This document shows, piece by piece, positions 19,066 to 28,174 of a DNA stretch of 64,000 nucleotides. Numbering within the stretch: position 1 is the first letter of the stretch; each line of letters starts with the position of its first letter. The translations under genes and the position numbers were made by a program. Origin of the DNA: Rhodopseudomonas sp. P2A-2r (lineage in GTDB: Bacteria > Pseudomonadota > Alphaproteobacteria > Rhizobiales > Xanthobacteraceae). Below the pieces are notes generated by a model that searched no databases, was not told the DNA's origin, and saw only the letters and a program-made list of their open reading frames with translations. Location of the stretch: positions 6,294,001 to 6,358,000 of the forward strand of contig NZ_CP110389.1 of the NCBI RefSeq assembly GCF_026015985.1, read 5' to 3'.

Positions 19066-19109
19066 TTGACATTTATATTAGCATCTTCTAAATAAGCAAT
19101 ACCTAATAT
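19066..19109 (+). promoter_or_regulatory. bigR promoter with overlapping operator
   Basis: TTGACA (19066-19071), a 17-bp spacer and TAAATA (19089-19094) form a near-consensus sigma-70 promoter reading toward the repressor gene (ATG 19121). ATATTAG (19075-19081) and CTAATAT (19103-19109) are a perfect inverted repeat straddling the -10. The AT-rich palindrome fits BigR/SqrR-type autorepression and could also silence the divergent dioxygenase gene. Confidence 0.65.
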
Positions 19110-19120
19110 TCGAGACCGAG

Positions 19121-19450
19121 ATGCCCGCAAGCCCCGCCCTCAACACCGACGATTTCGCCGCCAACGCCCTGGAGGTGGCCGACACCCTGCGGGCGCTCGG
19201 CAACGAACGACGGCTGATGATTCTGTGCAAGCTGGTCGAAGCCGGCGAGATGACCGTCGGCGCGCTGGTCCAGGCGGTCGGCCTCAGCCAGTCGGCGCTG
19301 TCGCAGCACCTAGCCAAAATGCGCGACGAGAACATCGTGACCTTTCGCCGCGACAGCCAGACGCTCTGGTACCGGATTTCCGATCCCCGCATCGAGCAAC
19401 TGATGGCGCAACTGCACCGGCTGTACTGCCGCACCTCGCCAACACCGTAA
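19121..19450 (+). CDS. bigR: ArsR-family persulfide-responsive repressor (BigR/SqrR-like)
   Basis: The 109-residue winged-helix protein has LRALGNERRLMILCKLVEAG, a recognition helix SQSALSQHLAKMRDENIV and a wing FRRDSQTLWYRIS. Two cysteines, Cys36 in MILCKL and Cys103 in RLYCRT, match the pair that forms a tetrasulfide bridge in SqrR/BigR, and no metal site of the ArsR or SmtB kind is seen. It is the first gene of an operon with rhodanese and TauE genes and is divergent from blh. It should release DNA on sulfide stress. Confidence 0.9.
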   Translation: MPASPALNTDDFAANALEVADTLRALGNERRLMILCKLVEAGEMTVGALVQAVGLSQSALSQHLAKMRDENIVTFRRDSQTLWYRISDPRIEQLMAQLHRLYCRTSPTP

Positions 19451-19460
19451 GGAGTCTGCC

Positions 19461-19988
19461 ATGACGCTTCCCCACATCTCCCCCGACAAAGCCAAACAGC
19501 TGATCGCCGAGGGCGCCGTCCTGGTCGATATCCGCGAGGCCGACGAACACGCCCGCGCCCGCATCGCCCAGGCCCGCCATGAGCCGCTGTCGCGGCTCGG
19601 CCCGATCGACGTCGACGCGCAGGCGGTGATCTTCCATTGCAAATCCGGCGGCCGTACGGCTGCCAATGCTGGCCGCCTCAAGGCCAGCACCGATTGCGAG
19701 GCCTATATCCTCGACGGCGGCATCGACGCCTGGAAAGCCGCCGGCCTCCCCATCGTCGAAAGCACGAAGCCGCCCATCGAAATGATGCGCCAGGTACAGA
19801 TCACCGCCGGTTCGATGGTGGTCGCTGGCGCGGCGCTGGGCGCGCTGCTGCACCCCGGCTTCTATCTGCTGTCGGCCGCGATCGGCGCCGGCTTGGTGTT
19901 TTCCGGCGTCACTGGCACCTGTATGATGGCCCGGGTCCTGGCGTTCGCGCCGTGGAATCGCCGCAACACAGTGCCGGCGCACGGCTGA
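19461..19988 (+). CDS. Rhodanese with C-terminal membrane domain (DUF2892)
   Basis: The 175-residue protein has an N-terminal rhodanese domain with ADEHARARI and active-site Cys60 in AVIFHCKSGGRTA. Two membrane helices (about 118-160) follow, ending GVTGTCMMARVLAFAPWN, the DUF2892 signature. The predicted role is sulfane-sulfur transfer at the membrane, between the persulfide dioxygenase and the sulfite exporter encoded next. The gene lies 10 bp after bigR with a good SD (AAGGAG). Confidence 0.92.
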   Translation: MTLPHISPDKAKQLIAEGAVLVDIREADEHARARIAQARHEPLSRLGPIDVDAQAVIFHCKSGGRTAANAGRLKASTDCEAYILDGGIDAWKAAGLPIVESTKPPIEMMRQVQITAGSMVVAGAALGALLHPGFYLLSAAIGAGLVFSGVTGTCMMARVLAFAPWNRRNTVPAHG

Positions 19989-20001
19989 ACGAAAGTCTTC
20001 T

Positions 20002-20796
20002 ATGTGGTTTGCTTCCGCTGACGTCGCGACGATCCTGTCCGGCGGACTGGTCGGCTTCATCCTGGCACTGATCGGCGGCGGCGGTTCGGTGCTGGCGGTG
20101 CCGCTGCTGGTCTATGTGGTCGGGGTGACCTCGCCCCATGTGGCGATCGGCACCAGCGCCATTGCGGTGGCGGTCTCGGCCTTCGCCAACATGCTGTCGC
20201 ACTGGCGGGCCGGCAACGTCCGCTGGCCCTGCGCCATCGTGTTCTCGCTGGCCGGCATCGGCGGCGCCTTTGCCGGCTCCAGCATCGCCAAGCAGGTCGA
20301 CGGCCAGAAACTGCTGTTCTTGTTCGGCCTACTGATGATCGCCATCGGCGCCCTGATGCTGCGCAAGCGCAGCGGCAGCGGCGATCCATCGATCAACCTG
20401 ACCCGCGCCACCGCGCGCAAAATGCTGCCGATGCTGATCGGGGTCGGTTTCGTGGTCGGCCTGCTGGCCGGATTCTTCGGCATCGGTGGCGGCTTCCTGA
20501 TCGTGCCCGGTCTGATGCTGGCCACCGGCATGACGATGACCGCGGCGATCGGCACCTCGCTGGTGTCGGTGGTGGCGTTCGGCGCCTCCACCGCGGCGAA
20601 TTACGCCCTCTCCGGACTGACCGACTGGCGGCTGGCGGGGATCTTCATCGCCGGCGGCCTGCTCGGCGGCCTCATCGGCATCGCCGCCGGCAAGGTCATC
20701 GGCAGCCACGACCGCGCGCTACGCGCCACCTTCGCCGCCGTGGTCATCATCACCGGCGTCTATGTCTGCATCCGCGGCGCGCTGCATTTCATGTGA
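20002..20796 (+). CDS. TauE/SafE-family sulfite/organosulfur exporter
   Basis: The 264-residue protein has about eight hydrophobic helices and the family repeats LIGGGGSVLAVPLLVYVVG and FFGIGGGFLIVPGLMLATG, one in each half. It is the last gene of the bigR operon, 13 bp after the rhodanese. Its likely job is to export the sulfite made by persulfide oxidation. TauE-type proteins can also move sulfoacetate, so substrate assignment rests on context. Confidence 0.9.
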   Translation: MWFASADVATILSGGLVGFILALIGGGGSVLAVPLLVYVVGVTSPHVAIGTSAIAVAVSAFANMLSHWRAGNVRWPCAIVFSLAGIGGAFAGSSIAKQVDGQKLLFLFGLLMIAIGALMLRKRSGSGDPSINLTRATARKMLPMLIGVGFVVGLLAGFFGIGGGFLIVPGLMLATGMTMTAAIGTSLVSVVAFGASTAANYALSGLTDWRLAGIFIAGGLLGGLIGIAAGKVIGSHDRALRATFAAVVIITGVYVCIRGALHFM

Positions 20797-20905
20797 CGGC
20801 CGCAAAGCCGGCGACGGCCGGCCCTCTCCCCCGCGATTTGACACCTGACATCGGCGTCGCCATACGGTTCCATCGGCCTCTTTTGAAGCTTCCGAGCGGG
20901 CACCC

Positions 20906-22638
20906 ATGATACGGATATCGATTAGACGACAGATTCTCGGCATCGCCGTCGGGTTGATCGTCCTGATGGTGATCACGTCGATCCTGTCGATGTATATGGC
21001 CGGCCGGGTCGGGATCCTGCTCGACGAACTGACGACAAAGTACATTCCGGCCTACGGCCATCTGGCGCGGATGAACATCAACTCGCTGGAGAGCGCGATG
21101 TCGCTGCGCCGCATGGCGACTGCCAAGATGCAGTCGCCCGCGAGCGACACCGGTTACGCCGAGCGGCTGAAGTTGTTCGACGCAAAAGGCCTCGAGACCG
21201 AACGCGAGGCGCAGGCCGCGCTCCAGCTCATCAACGCGATCATCGACGACCCCAATACGCAGTCGGACAATGCCGCGCTCGGCCGCATCGAAAGCCGGAT
21301 CGAAATCGCGATCACCAGCTTTCGCAGCCATCTGGATGACGAGCGCACCCAGTTGCTGGCGCAGCTCGAGTCCCGCAACTTCGCCGAAGCCAGGCAGACG
21401 CTGGAGCGGGTCGACGCCATCCGCGATGAGCTGAACAATTCGGTCGATGCGATCCGCGCCGACATGCTGCTGCAGGTCTATGCCAGCGGCGCAGCGACGA
21501 TGCGCGACCAGAAACGGACGATCTTCATTTCGGCGGTGGTGACGGCCCTCGCCGGAATCATCGGGCTGATTTTCGCGCTGCTGGTCAGCGGCGGCATTAC
21601 CCGCCCGGTGCAGCGGTTGCTCGAGGGCACCCGCGAGATCGAGGCGGGGCGCCTCGACGGCTCCATCGACGTCACCACGCGCGACGAGATCGGCCAGTTG
21701 TCGGCCGCATTCAACCGCATGGTCGAGAAGCTGCGCCACAACGAGCGCATCCGCGAAACCTTCGGCCTCTATATCGACCCGAAGGTGGTGGAAGGATTGA
21801 TCGACCAGCCGGCAGTGGCTGCGGCCGAGGGTGAGCGCCGCGTCATGACGGTGCTGTTCTGCGACATGAAGGGATTTACCCGGCTGAGCGAAGGCGTCAC
21901 GCCGCAGGGCCTGGTCCGCATCATGAACCACTATTTCTCCACCATGTCGGCGCCGGTTCGCAGCCACCGCGGCATCATCGACAAGTACATCGGCGACATG
22001 ATCATGGCCTATTGGGGCCCCCCTTCGTCGAGGATGCCGATCAGGCGACCCTGGCCTGCCTGGCTGCGCTCGACATGACCGGACGGATCGCCGGCTTGCG
22101 CAGGGAGTTGCCCGAGCTGCTCGGCGTCCGCGCCATTCCTGTCGAATGCGACATCCGGATCGGCATCGCCACCGGCGAGGCGCTGGTGGGCAGTATCGGC
22201 TCCGAACTCATGATGAGCTACACGGTCATGGGCGACACGGTGAATCTGGCGTCGCGGCTGGAGAGCGCCAACAAGCTCTATGGCAGTCGCCTGCTGGCGT
22301 CCGAGGCCACCGTCGCGCAGGCGGGCGCCGCGATCGAGGTACGCGAGATCGACCGGCTCGTGGTGCTCGGCCAAAGCCGGTCGCAGGCCGTGTATGAGAT
22401 CATGGCCCGAAAAGGCGAACTGACGCCGGACCAGACGCTGTTGCGAACCAGTTACGCTGAAGGGCTCGCCGCCTATCGCGCGCAGGACTGGGACGCTGCC
22501 CGCCGCGCCTTCACGGCCGCGTTGCAGGCGGCGCCCGACGACGGGCCGTCGACCACCCTGCTCGCGCGGATCGAGACCCTCGCAACGACCCCGCCTGGCG
22601 GCGATTGGGATGGTGCCTGGCACCTCGACCGCAAGTAA
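20906..22638 (+). pseudogene. HAMP-linked class III adenylate/guanylate cyclase, frameshifted
   Basis: The protein has an N-terminal TM (about 10-32), a periplasmic helical sensor, a second TM near 205-228 and a HAMP domain (GGITRPVQRLLEGTREIEAG). A class III cyclase domain follows: VLFCDMKGFTRLSEG holds the metal Asp, then YIGDMIMAYWGPP. The frame breaks at the CCCCCC run 22018-22023. Adding one C gives FVEDADQATLACLAAL and continues with GIATGEALVGSIGSE and GDTVNLASRLESANK to 22638. Apart from one base the enzyme looks complete. Confidence 0.87.
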
Positions 22639-22654
22639 CCGCGCCGCGCTTTGC

Positions 22655-23473
22655 CTACACCCCGTCGAGGATGATCACCGTCGGCACCGCTGGCAGCGCC
22701 CCCAGCGACATCCGCAGCGTGCGCTCGCTGCGCCGGTCGATGGCGAACTGCTGGCCGATCTTGCTCATGAATTCGCTCAGCGGCGTCATGAAGCGGTGCA
22801 TCGGCAGCACGATCGAGGCGCGCAGCCTTTTGGTGATCTCGGACACGCCGTCAAGCGACATGGTGTAGCTGCCGTCGATCGGCACCATCACGATGTCGAG
22901 CCGGCCGATCGCCGCGAAATGGCTCTCGTCGAGCTTGTGGTGGAGATGGCCGAGATGGCCGATGCACAGGCCGGCAACCTCGAAGATGAAGATCGAATTG
23001 CCGTCGCGGATCATCGCCGCATTGCTCTCGTCGAACATGTAGCGGCGAATGTCGGTGGTGACGTTGCGGATCAGCACATCGCCGACGCGCCGGTCGATAT
23101 GCGCCGGTCTGCCGTCGTCGCCCCAGCCATGCAGCACCAGCCCGATCTTCGGATCGGGATTGAGGGTGTAGTGCGTGCTGTGGGCGCGGTTCATGGTGAC
23201 CACGTCGGGCAGCCGGCCGGCGCTGTGGAAGCCGCTGTAGTCGGTCGCGATCCGCACCCCGCCCGGCGTATCGATCACATAGGTGGAATGGCCGGCATAG
23301 CTGATCGCCACTTCCTCGGCCTTCGCCGCGGTACGCCGCAGGCTGACCGGCACGGCGCGCGGCGGCGCGCCGGCCATCGCCAGGCACTCGCTGCCGCGCG
23401 GCGCATCCTGCGCCAGGACCGGCGCGACCTGCGCACCCAGCAACGCCATCACAACAGCAAGCGATCGCAGCAT
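22655..23473 (-). CDS. Exported metallo-beta-lactamase-fold hydrolase (UlaG-like)
   Basis: The 272-residue protein starts at ATG 23473 with a signal peptide (LRSLAVVMALLGAQVAPVLA, cut near AQD). VAISYAGHSTYVIDTPGGVR is the usual start of UlaG/RomA-type MBL hydrolases, but the classic HxHxDH is altered (MNRAHSTHYT), so metal ligands may differ. CIGHLGHLHHKL and VLPMHRFMTPL supply other histidines. Function unknown. Confidence 0.8.
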   Translation of the reverse strand: MLRSLAVVMALLGAQVAPVLAQDAPRGSECLAMAGAPPRAVPVSLRRTAAKAEEVAISYAGHSTYVIDTPGGVRIATDYSGFHSAGRLPDVVTMNRAHSTHYTLNPDPKIGLVLHGWGDDGRPAHIDRRVGDVLIRNVTTDIRRYMFDESNAAMIRDGNSIFIFEVAGLCIGHLGHLHHKLDESHFAAIGRLDIVMVPIDGSYTMSLDGVSEITKRLRASIVLPMHRFMTPLSEFMSKIGQQFAIDRRSERTLRMSLGALPAVPTVIILDGV

Positions 23474-23560
23474 GGCCAGCCTCCGGAGAAGACAAGTGTC
23501 TCGCAAGATCCGTGCACTTGGCGGCGCGGTCAAGCCTGATCCTTCAAGCCCCACACTCAG

Positions 23561-23622
23561 CTGTCGTCGCCCGGCCAGCGCGCACTTGCGCGAAGGACCG
23601 GGCGACCCAGTAAACGCCGGCG
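23561..23622 (+). repeat. REP-like palindrome, copy A
   Basis: The core GTCGCCCGGCCAGCGCGCAC pairs with CCGGGCGAC after TTGCGCGAAGGA, and is followed by CCAGTAAACGCCGG. It is the same orientation as copies B and D. It lies between the metallo-hydrolase and the beta-lactamase genes. Confidence 0.85.
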
Positions 23623-23687
23623 CCGTTTTTGCGCGCCCGACCAACAGAAGGAAGCGTCCGCATAGCCGCCTCCTTCACGCCCGGTCG

Positions 23688-24590
23688 TCAGCCCTTCCGG
23701 TCGATCGTGGCCGCAATCGCCTGCGCGACCGCCGCGATGACTGCATTTTTCCGCTCCGGCGAAACACTCGACTGCGTCAGGTAGACTGCGAGCATGATCG
23801 GCGCGCGCTGCGGCGGCCATATCACTGCGACATCGTTTGCCGTGCCCTGTTCCCCGGTGCCGGTCTTGTCGCCGACGCGCCAGCCGGGAGGCAGCCCGGC
23901 GCGCAGCCGGGTGTCGCCCGTCTTGTTGCCGACCAGCCAGGCAATCAGTTGATCGCGCGACCCGGACGACAGCGCATCGCCCGTGACCAGCGATCGAAAA
24001 TCGGATGCCATGGCGTTCGGCGTCGTGGTGTCGCGCGGATCGCCAACCTTGCCTTCATTCAGAGCGGGCTCGATGCGATCGAGCCGGGTGACCTGATCGC
24101 CAAGCGTGCGCACGAAGGCGGTGACCCCGGCCGGTCCGTCCAGGCTCGCCAGCAGCAGATTGGCGGCCGTATTGTCGCTGAGGGTGATCGCCGCTTCGCA
24201 GAGTTCGGCCACCGACATGCCGTCTCCGTCGATGCGTCCCTGCGTCGTCGGCGAATAGGCCACGAGGTCGCTCTTGCCGAAGCGAATCCGTCGCTCGAGG
24301 TTTTCCTTGCCTGCATCGACGCGCTTGAGAACCGCAGAGACGGCAAGCGCCTTGAAGGTGCTGCACATGGGAAACCGCTCGTCCGCGCGATGACCGATTT
24401 GCGCGCCCGTCGCGGTGTCGAGCATGGCGACGCCGAGTCGCCCGCCACTCTCGGACTCCAGCCTCTTCAATGTCGCGGCGATCGCATTGTTCGGCTCGCC
24501 TGCGGCGAGCGCCTCGTTCGGCCGGCTCATCAAACCCGCTCCAGTAAGGCTCGCGCCGGTTGCTATCAAAAACCTACGTCTGTTGATCAT
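23688..24590 (-). CDS. Class A beta-lactamase
   Basis: The protein has 300 residues from ATG 24590 (nine bases after GGAGG); ATG 24596 is an alternative. The twin-arginine-like leader NRRRFLIATGASLTGAGL suggests Tat export. All class A motifs are present: STFK (Ser77, SxxK), SDN in LSDNTAANLLLA, the omega loop Glu in RIEPALNE, and KTG in GDKTGTGEQGT. It is divergent from an AmpR-like LysR gene, as in inducible class A systems. It probably hydrolyses penicillins in the periplasm; its spectrum cannot be read from sequence. Confidence 0.93.
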   Translation of the reverse strand: MINRRRFLIATGASLTGAGLMSRPNEALAAGEPNNAIAATLKRLESESGGRLGVAMLDTATGAQIGHRADERFPMCSTFKALAVSAVLKRVDAGKENLERRIRFGKSDLVAYSPTTQGRIDGDGMSVAELCEAAITLSDNTAANLLLASLDGPAGVTAFVRTLGDQVTRLDRIEPALNEGKVGDPRDTTTPNAMASDFRSLVTGDALSSGSRDQLIAWLVGNKTGDTRLRAGLPPGWRVGDKTGTGEQGTANDVAVIWPPQRAPIMLAVYLTQSSVSPERKNAVIAAVAQAIAATIDRKG

Positions 24591-24689
24591 TCGCATCGTC
24601 CTCCGTTGCGGCGGCAAGATGCGGAGCGCGACGGACATTGACAAACGATCATTCATGGGGCGAGACATAAGAAAAATTTGGGTCGCAAA

Positions 24690-25583
24690 ATGAAGTCATC
24701 GCATCTGCCGCTCAACGCCCTGCGCGCCTTCGAGGCTTCGGCACGGCAACTCAGCTTCACGCGCGCCGGGCTGGAACTGCGGGTCACGCAGGCGGCGGTC
24801 AGTCATCAGGTCAAGAGCCTGGAAGACACGCTGGGCGTCCAACTGTTTCGCAGGCTCCCGCGCGGCCTCGCTTTGACCGACGAGGGGCAGGCGCTGTTGC
24901 CGACGATTGCCGAATCGTTCGAGCGCATCCGTGCAACGCTGGACCGCTTCGAGGACGGCCGCTTCCGCGAGGTCATCACCGTCGGCGTGGTCGGAACCTT
25001 CGCGACCGGCTGGCTGCTGTCCCGCCTGACGGCGTTCGAACGCGCTCACCCCTATGTCGACCTTCGGCTGCTCACCAACAACAACCGCGTCGACATTGCC
25101 GGCGAAGGCCTCGACTTCGCGATCAGGTTCGGCGACGGGTTGTGGCATGGCACCGAAGCCACGCGACTTTTCGCCGCGCCGCTGACGCCGGCCTGCACGC
25201 CGCAGATCGCAAAAGAACTGCGCAGGCCTGCGGATCTCAAGCGCCAGCCATTGCTGCGCTCCTATCGACCGGACGAGTGGCCCCGGTGGTTTGCCGAAGC
25301 GGGGATCGCCGGCCCGACGATCACCGGTGCGATTTTCGATTCCTCGATCACCATGGCGGAAGTTGCCGCGCGCGGCGCCGGTGTCGCTTTGCTGCCCGCC
25401 AGCATGTTTGCCCATGAACTGCGCGAGGGCCGGCTGGCGCGTCCGTTCAAGATCGAAATCACCCTGGGCGCCTACTGGCTGACGTCACTGCGATCGAAGC
25501 GCCCGACCGCGGCGATGCTGGCGTTCAAGACCTGGCTGCTCGACAGCGTCGCGGCGTCGAACCCGGATGGCCAGTCGACATAG
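24690..25583 (+). CDS. ampR: AmpR-like LysR regulator of the divergent beta-lactamase
   Basis: The 297-residue protein starts at ATG 24690. Its N-terminus, LPLNALRAFEASARQLSFTR then AAVSHQVKSLE, is the AmpR/GcvA-type HTH, and the effector domain includes GVVGTFATGWLLSRLTAFE. It shares a 100-bp promoter region with the class A enzyme. Family knowledge says AmpR senses muropeptides and activates the lactamase. The name is by context and resemblance. Confidence 0.87.
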   Translation: MKSSHLPLNALRAFEASARQLSFTRAGLELRVTQAAVSHQVKSLEDTLGVQLFRRLPRGLALTDEGQALLPTIAESFERIRATLDRFEDGRFREVITVGVVGTFATGWLLSRLTAFERAHPYVDLRLLTNNNRVDIAGEGLDFAIRFGDGLWHGTEATRLFAAPLTPACTPQIAKELRRPADLKRQPLLRSYRPDEWPRWFAEAGIAGPTITGAIFDSSITMAEVAARGAGVALLPASMFAHELREGRLARPFKIEITLGAYWLTSLRSKRPTAAMLAFKTWLLDSVAASNPDGQST

Positions 25584-25608
25584 CGCGCGTCGGCGACATA
25601 CACACGCG

Positions 25609-25673
25609 GTGTCATCGCCCGGCCGGCGCGCACTTGCGCGCCGTGACCGGGCGACCCAGTACACGCCGGCCTG
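25609..25673 (+). repeat. REP-like palindrome, copy B (left of GIY-YIG gene)
   Basis: GTCATCGCCCGGCCGGCGCG, then CACTTGCGCGCCGTGA, then CCGGGCGACCCAGTACACGC. It is the inverted counterpart of copy C on the other side of the endonuclease gene. The last 20 or so codons of that gene are written inside this repeat. Confidence 0.87.
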
Positions 25674-25989
25674 TCCGCCCCGCACTGGCGCTCACAACAC
25701 CGCAATGACCGGGTAGATCATCCCAGTTCGGATTATCCTTCTCGATCAGCGCGATCTTCCAGGCCCGTGGCCATTTCTTCAGGCGCTTCTCGCGATGGAT
25801 GGCGTGTTCGATGTGATCGAAATACTCGAAATAGACCAGTCGATCGACGCCATACTTCCTGGTGAAGCCTTCCGCGATTTTTGTCTTGTGCTCGTACACC
25901 CGACGAATGAGATCATTGGTCACGCCGATATACAGCGTGCCCCCGATCTGGCTGGCGAGGATGTAGACGTAGTAGTGATGCTCGCGCAT
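25612..25989 (-). CDS. GIY-YIG endonuclease-domain protein, REP-bracketed
   Basis: The 125-residue single-domain protein has YYVYILASQ and GGTLYIGVTNDLIRRVYEHK, the GIY-YIG core with catalytic Arg. GFTRKYGVDRLVYFEYF and the metal-binding Glu in EHAIHREKRLKKWPR follow, with a C-terminal NPNWDDL. Stand-alone proteins of this COG2827 type have unclear roles. The tail after NWDDL is encoded by REP copy B. REP copy C starts 12 bp before the start codon. The gene plus palindromes forms a compact unit of about 430 bp. Confidence 0.88.
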   Translation of the reverse strand: MREHHYYVYILASQIGGTLYIGVTNDLIRRVYEHKTKIAEGFTRKYGVDRLVYFEYFDHIEHAIHREKRLKKWPRAWKIALIEKDNPNWDDLPGHCGVVSASAGRTGRRVLGRPVTARKCAPAGR

Positions 25990-26000
25990 CGTTAAAGTCT

Positions 26001-26039
26001 GTGTTTACTGGGTCGCCCGGTCAAGCCGGGCGATGACAG
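26001..26039 (-). repeat. REP-like palindrome, copy C (short form)
   Basis: GTGTTTACTGGGTCGCCCGG, TCAAG, CCGGGCGATGACAG. It is inverted relative to copies A, B and D and lacks the inner GCGCGCACTTGCGCG part. It lies immediately upstream of the GIY-YIG start codon. Confidence 0.87.
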
Positions 26040-26088
26040 TTTTTTCCGGGTGAGCAAGCGGACTACACTCCGGAAAATCCAACACTCA

Positions 26089-26153
26089 GGTGTCGTCGCC
26101 CGGCCTGCGCGCACTTGCGCGAAGGACCGGGCGACCCAGTACATGCCGGCCTC
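26089..26153 (+). repeat. REP-like palindrome, copy D
   Basis: GGTGTCGTCGCCCGGCCTGC, then GCGCACTTGCGCGAAGGA, then CCGGGCGACCCAGTACATGC. It faces copy E across a 73-bp spacer, so D and E form an inverted pair. Confidence 0.87.
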
Positions 26154-26226
26154 AAAGTTGCGCGAAGCGGACAAATCAAGCGCTCCGCCCGGTCCTGCGG
26201 GTGCAGCGCGACTTAGGCCGAAACTC

Positions 26227-26290
26227 CTGTGTCTACTGAGTCGCCCGGTCCTTCGCGCAAGTGCGCGCCGGCCGGGCGATGACAGCTGAG
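26227..26290 (-). repeat. REP-like palindrome, copy E
   Basis: CTGTGTCTACTGAGTCGCCC, then GGTCCTTCGCGCAAGTGCGC, ending GGCCGGGCGATGACAGCTGA. It is the reverse complement type of copy D and ends 30 bp before the pckA terminator. Confidence 0.87.
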
Positions 26291-26319
26291 AGGTTGGCAA
26301 AATTGAGCAACAAGAAACA

Positions 26320-26347
26320 AAAAGGGCGGCCTTGCGGCCGCCCTTTT
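26320..26347 (-). terminator. Rho-independent terminator of pckA
   Basis: A 12-bp perfect stem, AAAAGGGCGGCC (26320-26331) with GGCCGCCCTTTT (26336-26347), has the loop TTGC. On the minus strand it ends in a T tract, 25 bp after the pckA stop. It is symmetrical enough to work in both directions. Confidence 0.88.
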
Positions 26348-26372
26348 GCAATCCACACCGATGCAGCGAAAC

Positions 26373-27986
26373 CTACTCCGCCGCGAGCTTCAGATCGGGC
26401 GCAGCGGCGCGGACGTCGGCGTCGACCTGGGCTTCGAACTTGGCGAAGTTCTTCTGGAACATGCCGACCAGCGCGCGGGCGGTCTTGTCGAACTCGGCCT
26501 TGTCCTTCCAGGTATTGACCGGATCGAGGATTTCGCTCGGCACGCCCGGCAATGCGGTCGGCACAGCAAAGCCGAAATACTTGTCGGTGCGGAATTCGAC
26601 GTTGCGCAGCGAGCCGTCGAGTGCGGCGGTCAGCAATGCACGCGTCACCTTGATCGGCATGCGGCTGCCGACGCCGTATTTGCCGCCGGTCCAGCCGGTG
26701 TTGACCAGCCAGCAATCGACATTGTGCTTGGCGATCAGGTCGCGCAGCATGTTGCCGTAGACCGACGGATCGAGCGGCAGGAACGGCGAGCCGAAGCAGG
26801 TCGAGAATTCCGGCTGCGGTTCGTTGCCGAGGCCGCGCTCGGTGCCGGCCACTTTCGCGGTGTAGCCGGACAGGAAGTGATACATCGCCTGCGCCGGCGA
26901 CAATTTCGCGATCGGCGGCAGCACGCCGAAGGCGTCGGCGGCAAGCATCACCACGTTCTTCGGCTGGCCGGCGCGGCCGGTGCGCGAGGCGTTCGGGATG
27001 AAGTCGAGCGGATAGGCCGAACGAGTATTCTCGGTCTTCGAGCCATCGTCGAAATCCGGCACCCGCGTATCCTCGTCGAGCACCACGTTCTCGAGCACGG
27101 CACCGAAGCGCTTGCTGGCAGCGTAGATCGCGGGCTCGGCTTCGCCGGACAGCTTGATGCACTTGGCGTAGCAGCCGCCCTCGAAATTGAAGACGCCGTC
27201 GAGACCCCAGCCGTGCTCGTCGTCGCCGATCAAGGTACGGTTCGGATCGGCTGAGAGCGTGGTCTTGCCGGTGCCGGACAGTCCGAAGAACACCGCGGTG
27301 TCGCCGTTCGGGCCGACATTGGCCGAACAATGCATCGGCAGCACGCCCTTGGCGGGCAGGTAGTAGTTCAGCGTGGTGAACACGCTCTTCTTCATCTCGC
27401 CGGCATAATAAGACCCGCCGATCAGGACGATCTTGCGGGCGAAATCGATGGCCACGACATTCTCCGAGCGGACGCCATGGCGTTTCGGATCGGCCTTGAA
27501 GCTCGGCAGGTCGATGATGGTGAGTTCGGGCACGAAGTGCGGCAGCACAGCGGCCTCGGGCCGGATCAGCAGCGTGCGAATGAACAGCGAGTGCCAGGCC
27601 AGTTCGGTGAAGACGCGGGTCTTGATCTGGAACGTAGGGTCGGCGCCGCCGAACAGATCCTGCGCGAACAGCGACATGCCTTCAGCATGCTTCTTGAAGT
27701 CGACGTACAGCGCCTCGAACTGCTCCGACGTGATCGACTGGTTGCCGGCCCACCACATGTTTTCGGTGGAGGCATCGCGTACCGTGAACTTGTCCTTCGG
27801 ACTGCGGCCGGTGAAGTCGCCGGTGTCGGCACACAGCGCGCCATCGGCAGACAGCACGGCTTCGCCCGCTGCCAGCGAGTACTGGTAGAGTTGCGGCGCG
27901 CCAAGATTCCAGTGCACAGCCTTGAGATTTTTCAATCCGAATTTGTCGGCGCCAAAGGCACCGTTGCGTACGCCCGTCTCTTGCAC
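26373..27986 (-). CDS. pckA: Phosphoenolpyruvate carboxykinase (ATP)
   Basis: The 537-residue enzyme converts oxaloacetate and ATP to PEP in gluconeogenesis. Visible motifs are [10 protein letters not shown] (substrate), [13 protein letters not shown] (metal/PEP Lys), the kinase P-loop [24 protein letters not shown] (kinase 2) and [15 protein letters not shown]. The length is typical. In Rhizobiales pckA lies beside chvI-chvG, and ChvG/ChvI controls it in Sinorhizobium and Agrobacterium; the same neighbourhood is present here. Confidence 0.96.
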   Translation of the reverse strand: MQETGVRNGAFGADKFGLKNLKAVHWNLGAPQLYQYSLAAGEAVLSADGALCADTGDFTGRSPKDKFTVRDASTENMWWAGNQSITSEQFEALYVDFKKHAEGMSLFAQDLFGGADPTFQIKTRVFTELAWHSLFIRTLLIRPEAAVLPHFVPELTIIDLPSFKADPKRHGVRSENVVAIDFARKIVLIGGSYYAGEMKKSVFTTLNYYLPAKGVLPMHCSANVGPNGDTAVFFGLSGTGKTTLSADPNRTLIGDDEHGWGLDGVFNFEGGCYAKCIKLSGEAEPAIYAASKRFGAVLENVVLDEDTRVPDFDDGSKTENTRSAYPLDFIPNASRTGRAGQPKNVVMLAADAFGVLPPIAKLSPAQAMYHFLSGYTAKVAGTERGLGNEPQPEFSTCFGSPFLPLDPSVYGNMLRDLIAKHNVDCWLVNTGWTGGKYGVGSRMPIKVTRALLTAALDGSLRNVEFRTDKYFGFAVPTALPGVPSEILDPVNTWKDKAEFDKTARALVGMFQKNFAKFEAQVDADVRAAAPDLKLAAE

Positions 27987-28174
27987 AGAAAATCCTCCTT
28001 GAGCCCGCGTGCCTTGCGTTGGCGATGGTCTGACGTCGCCGATCGACCGCGGTAGCCCTCCAATATAGCGCTGGGGTCGTGGTCCGGCGACCTAATAGTG
28101 ACCAACGTCCGAAATGCCAAGCCGATCCGTCATATTTGGTTTACTCTAGCGCGAGCCTTGATCCTGCTCAAAGG

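Noticed and set aside
23561..26290. Possible CRISPR array in the repeat-rich region
   Set aside because: The repeats are palindromic, in both orientations and unevenly spaced with genes between them; there are no regular spacers or cas genes.
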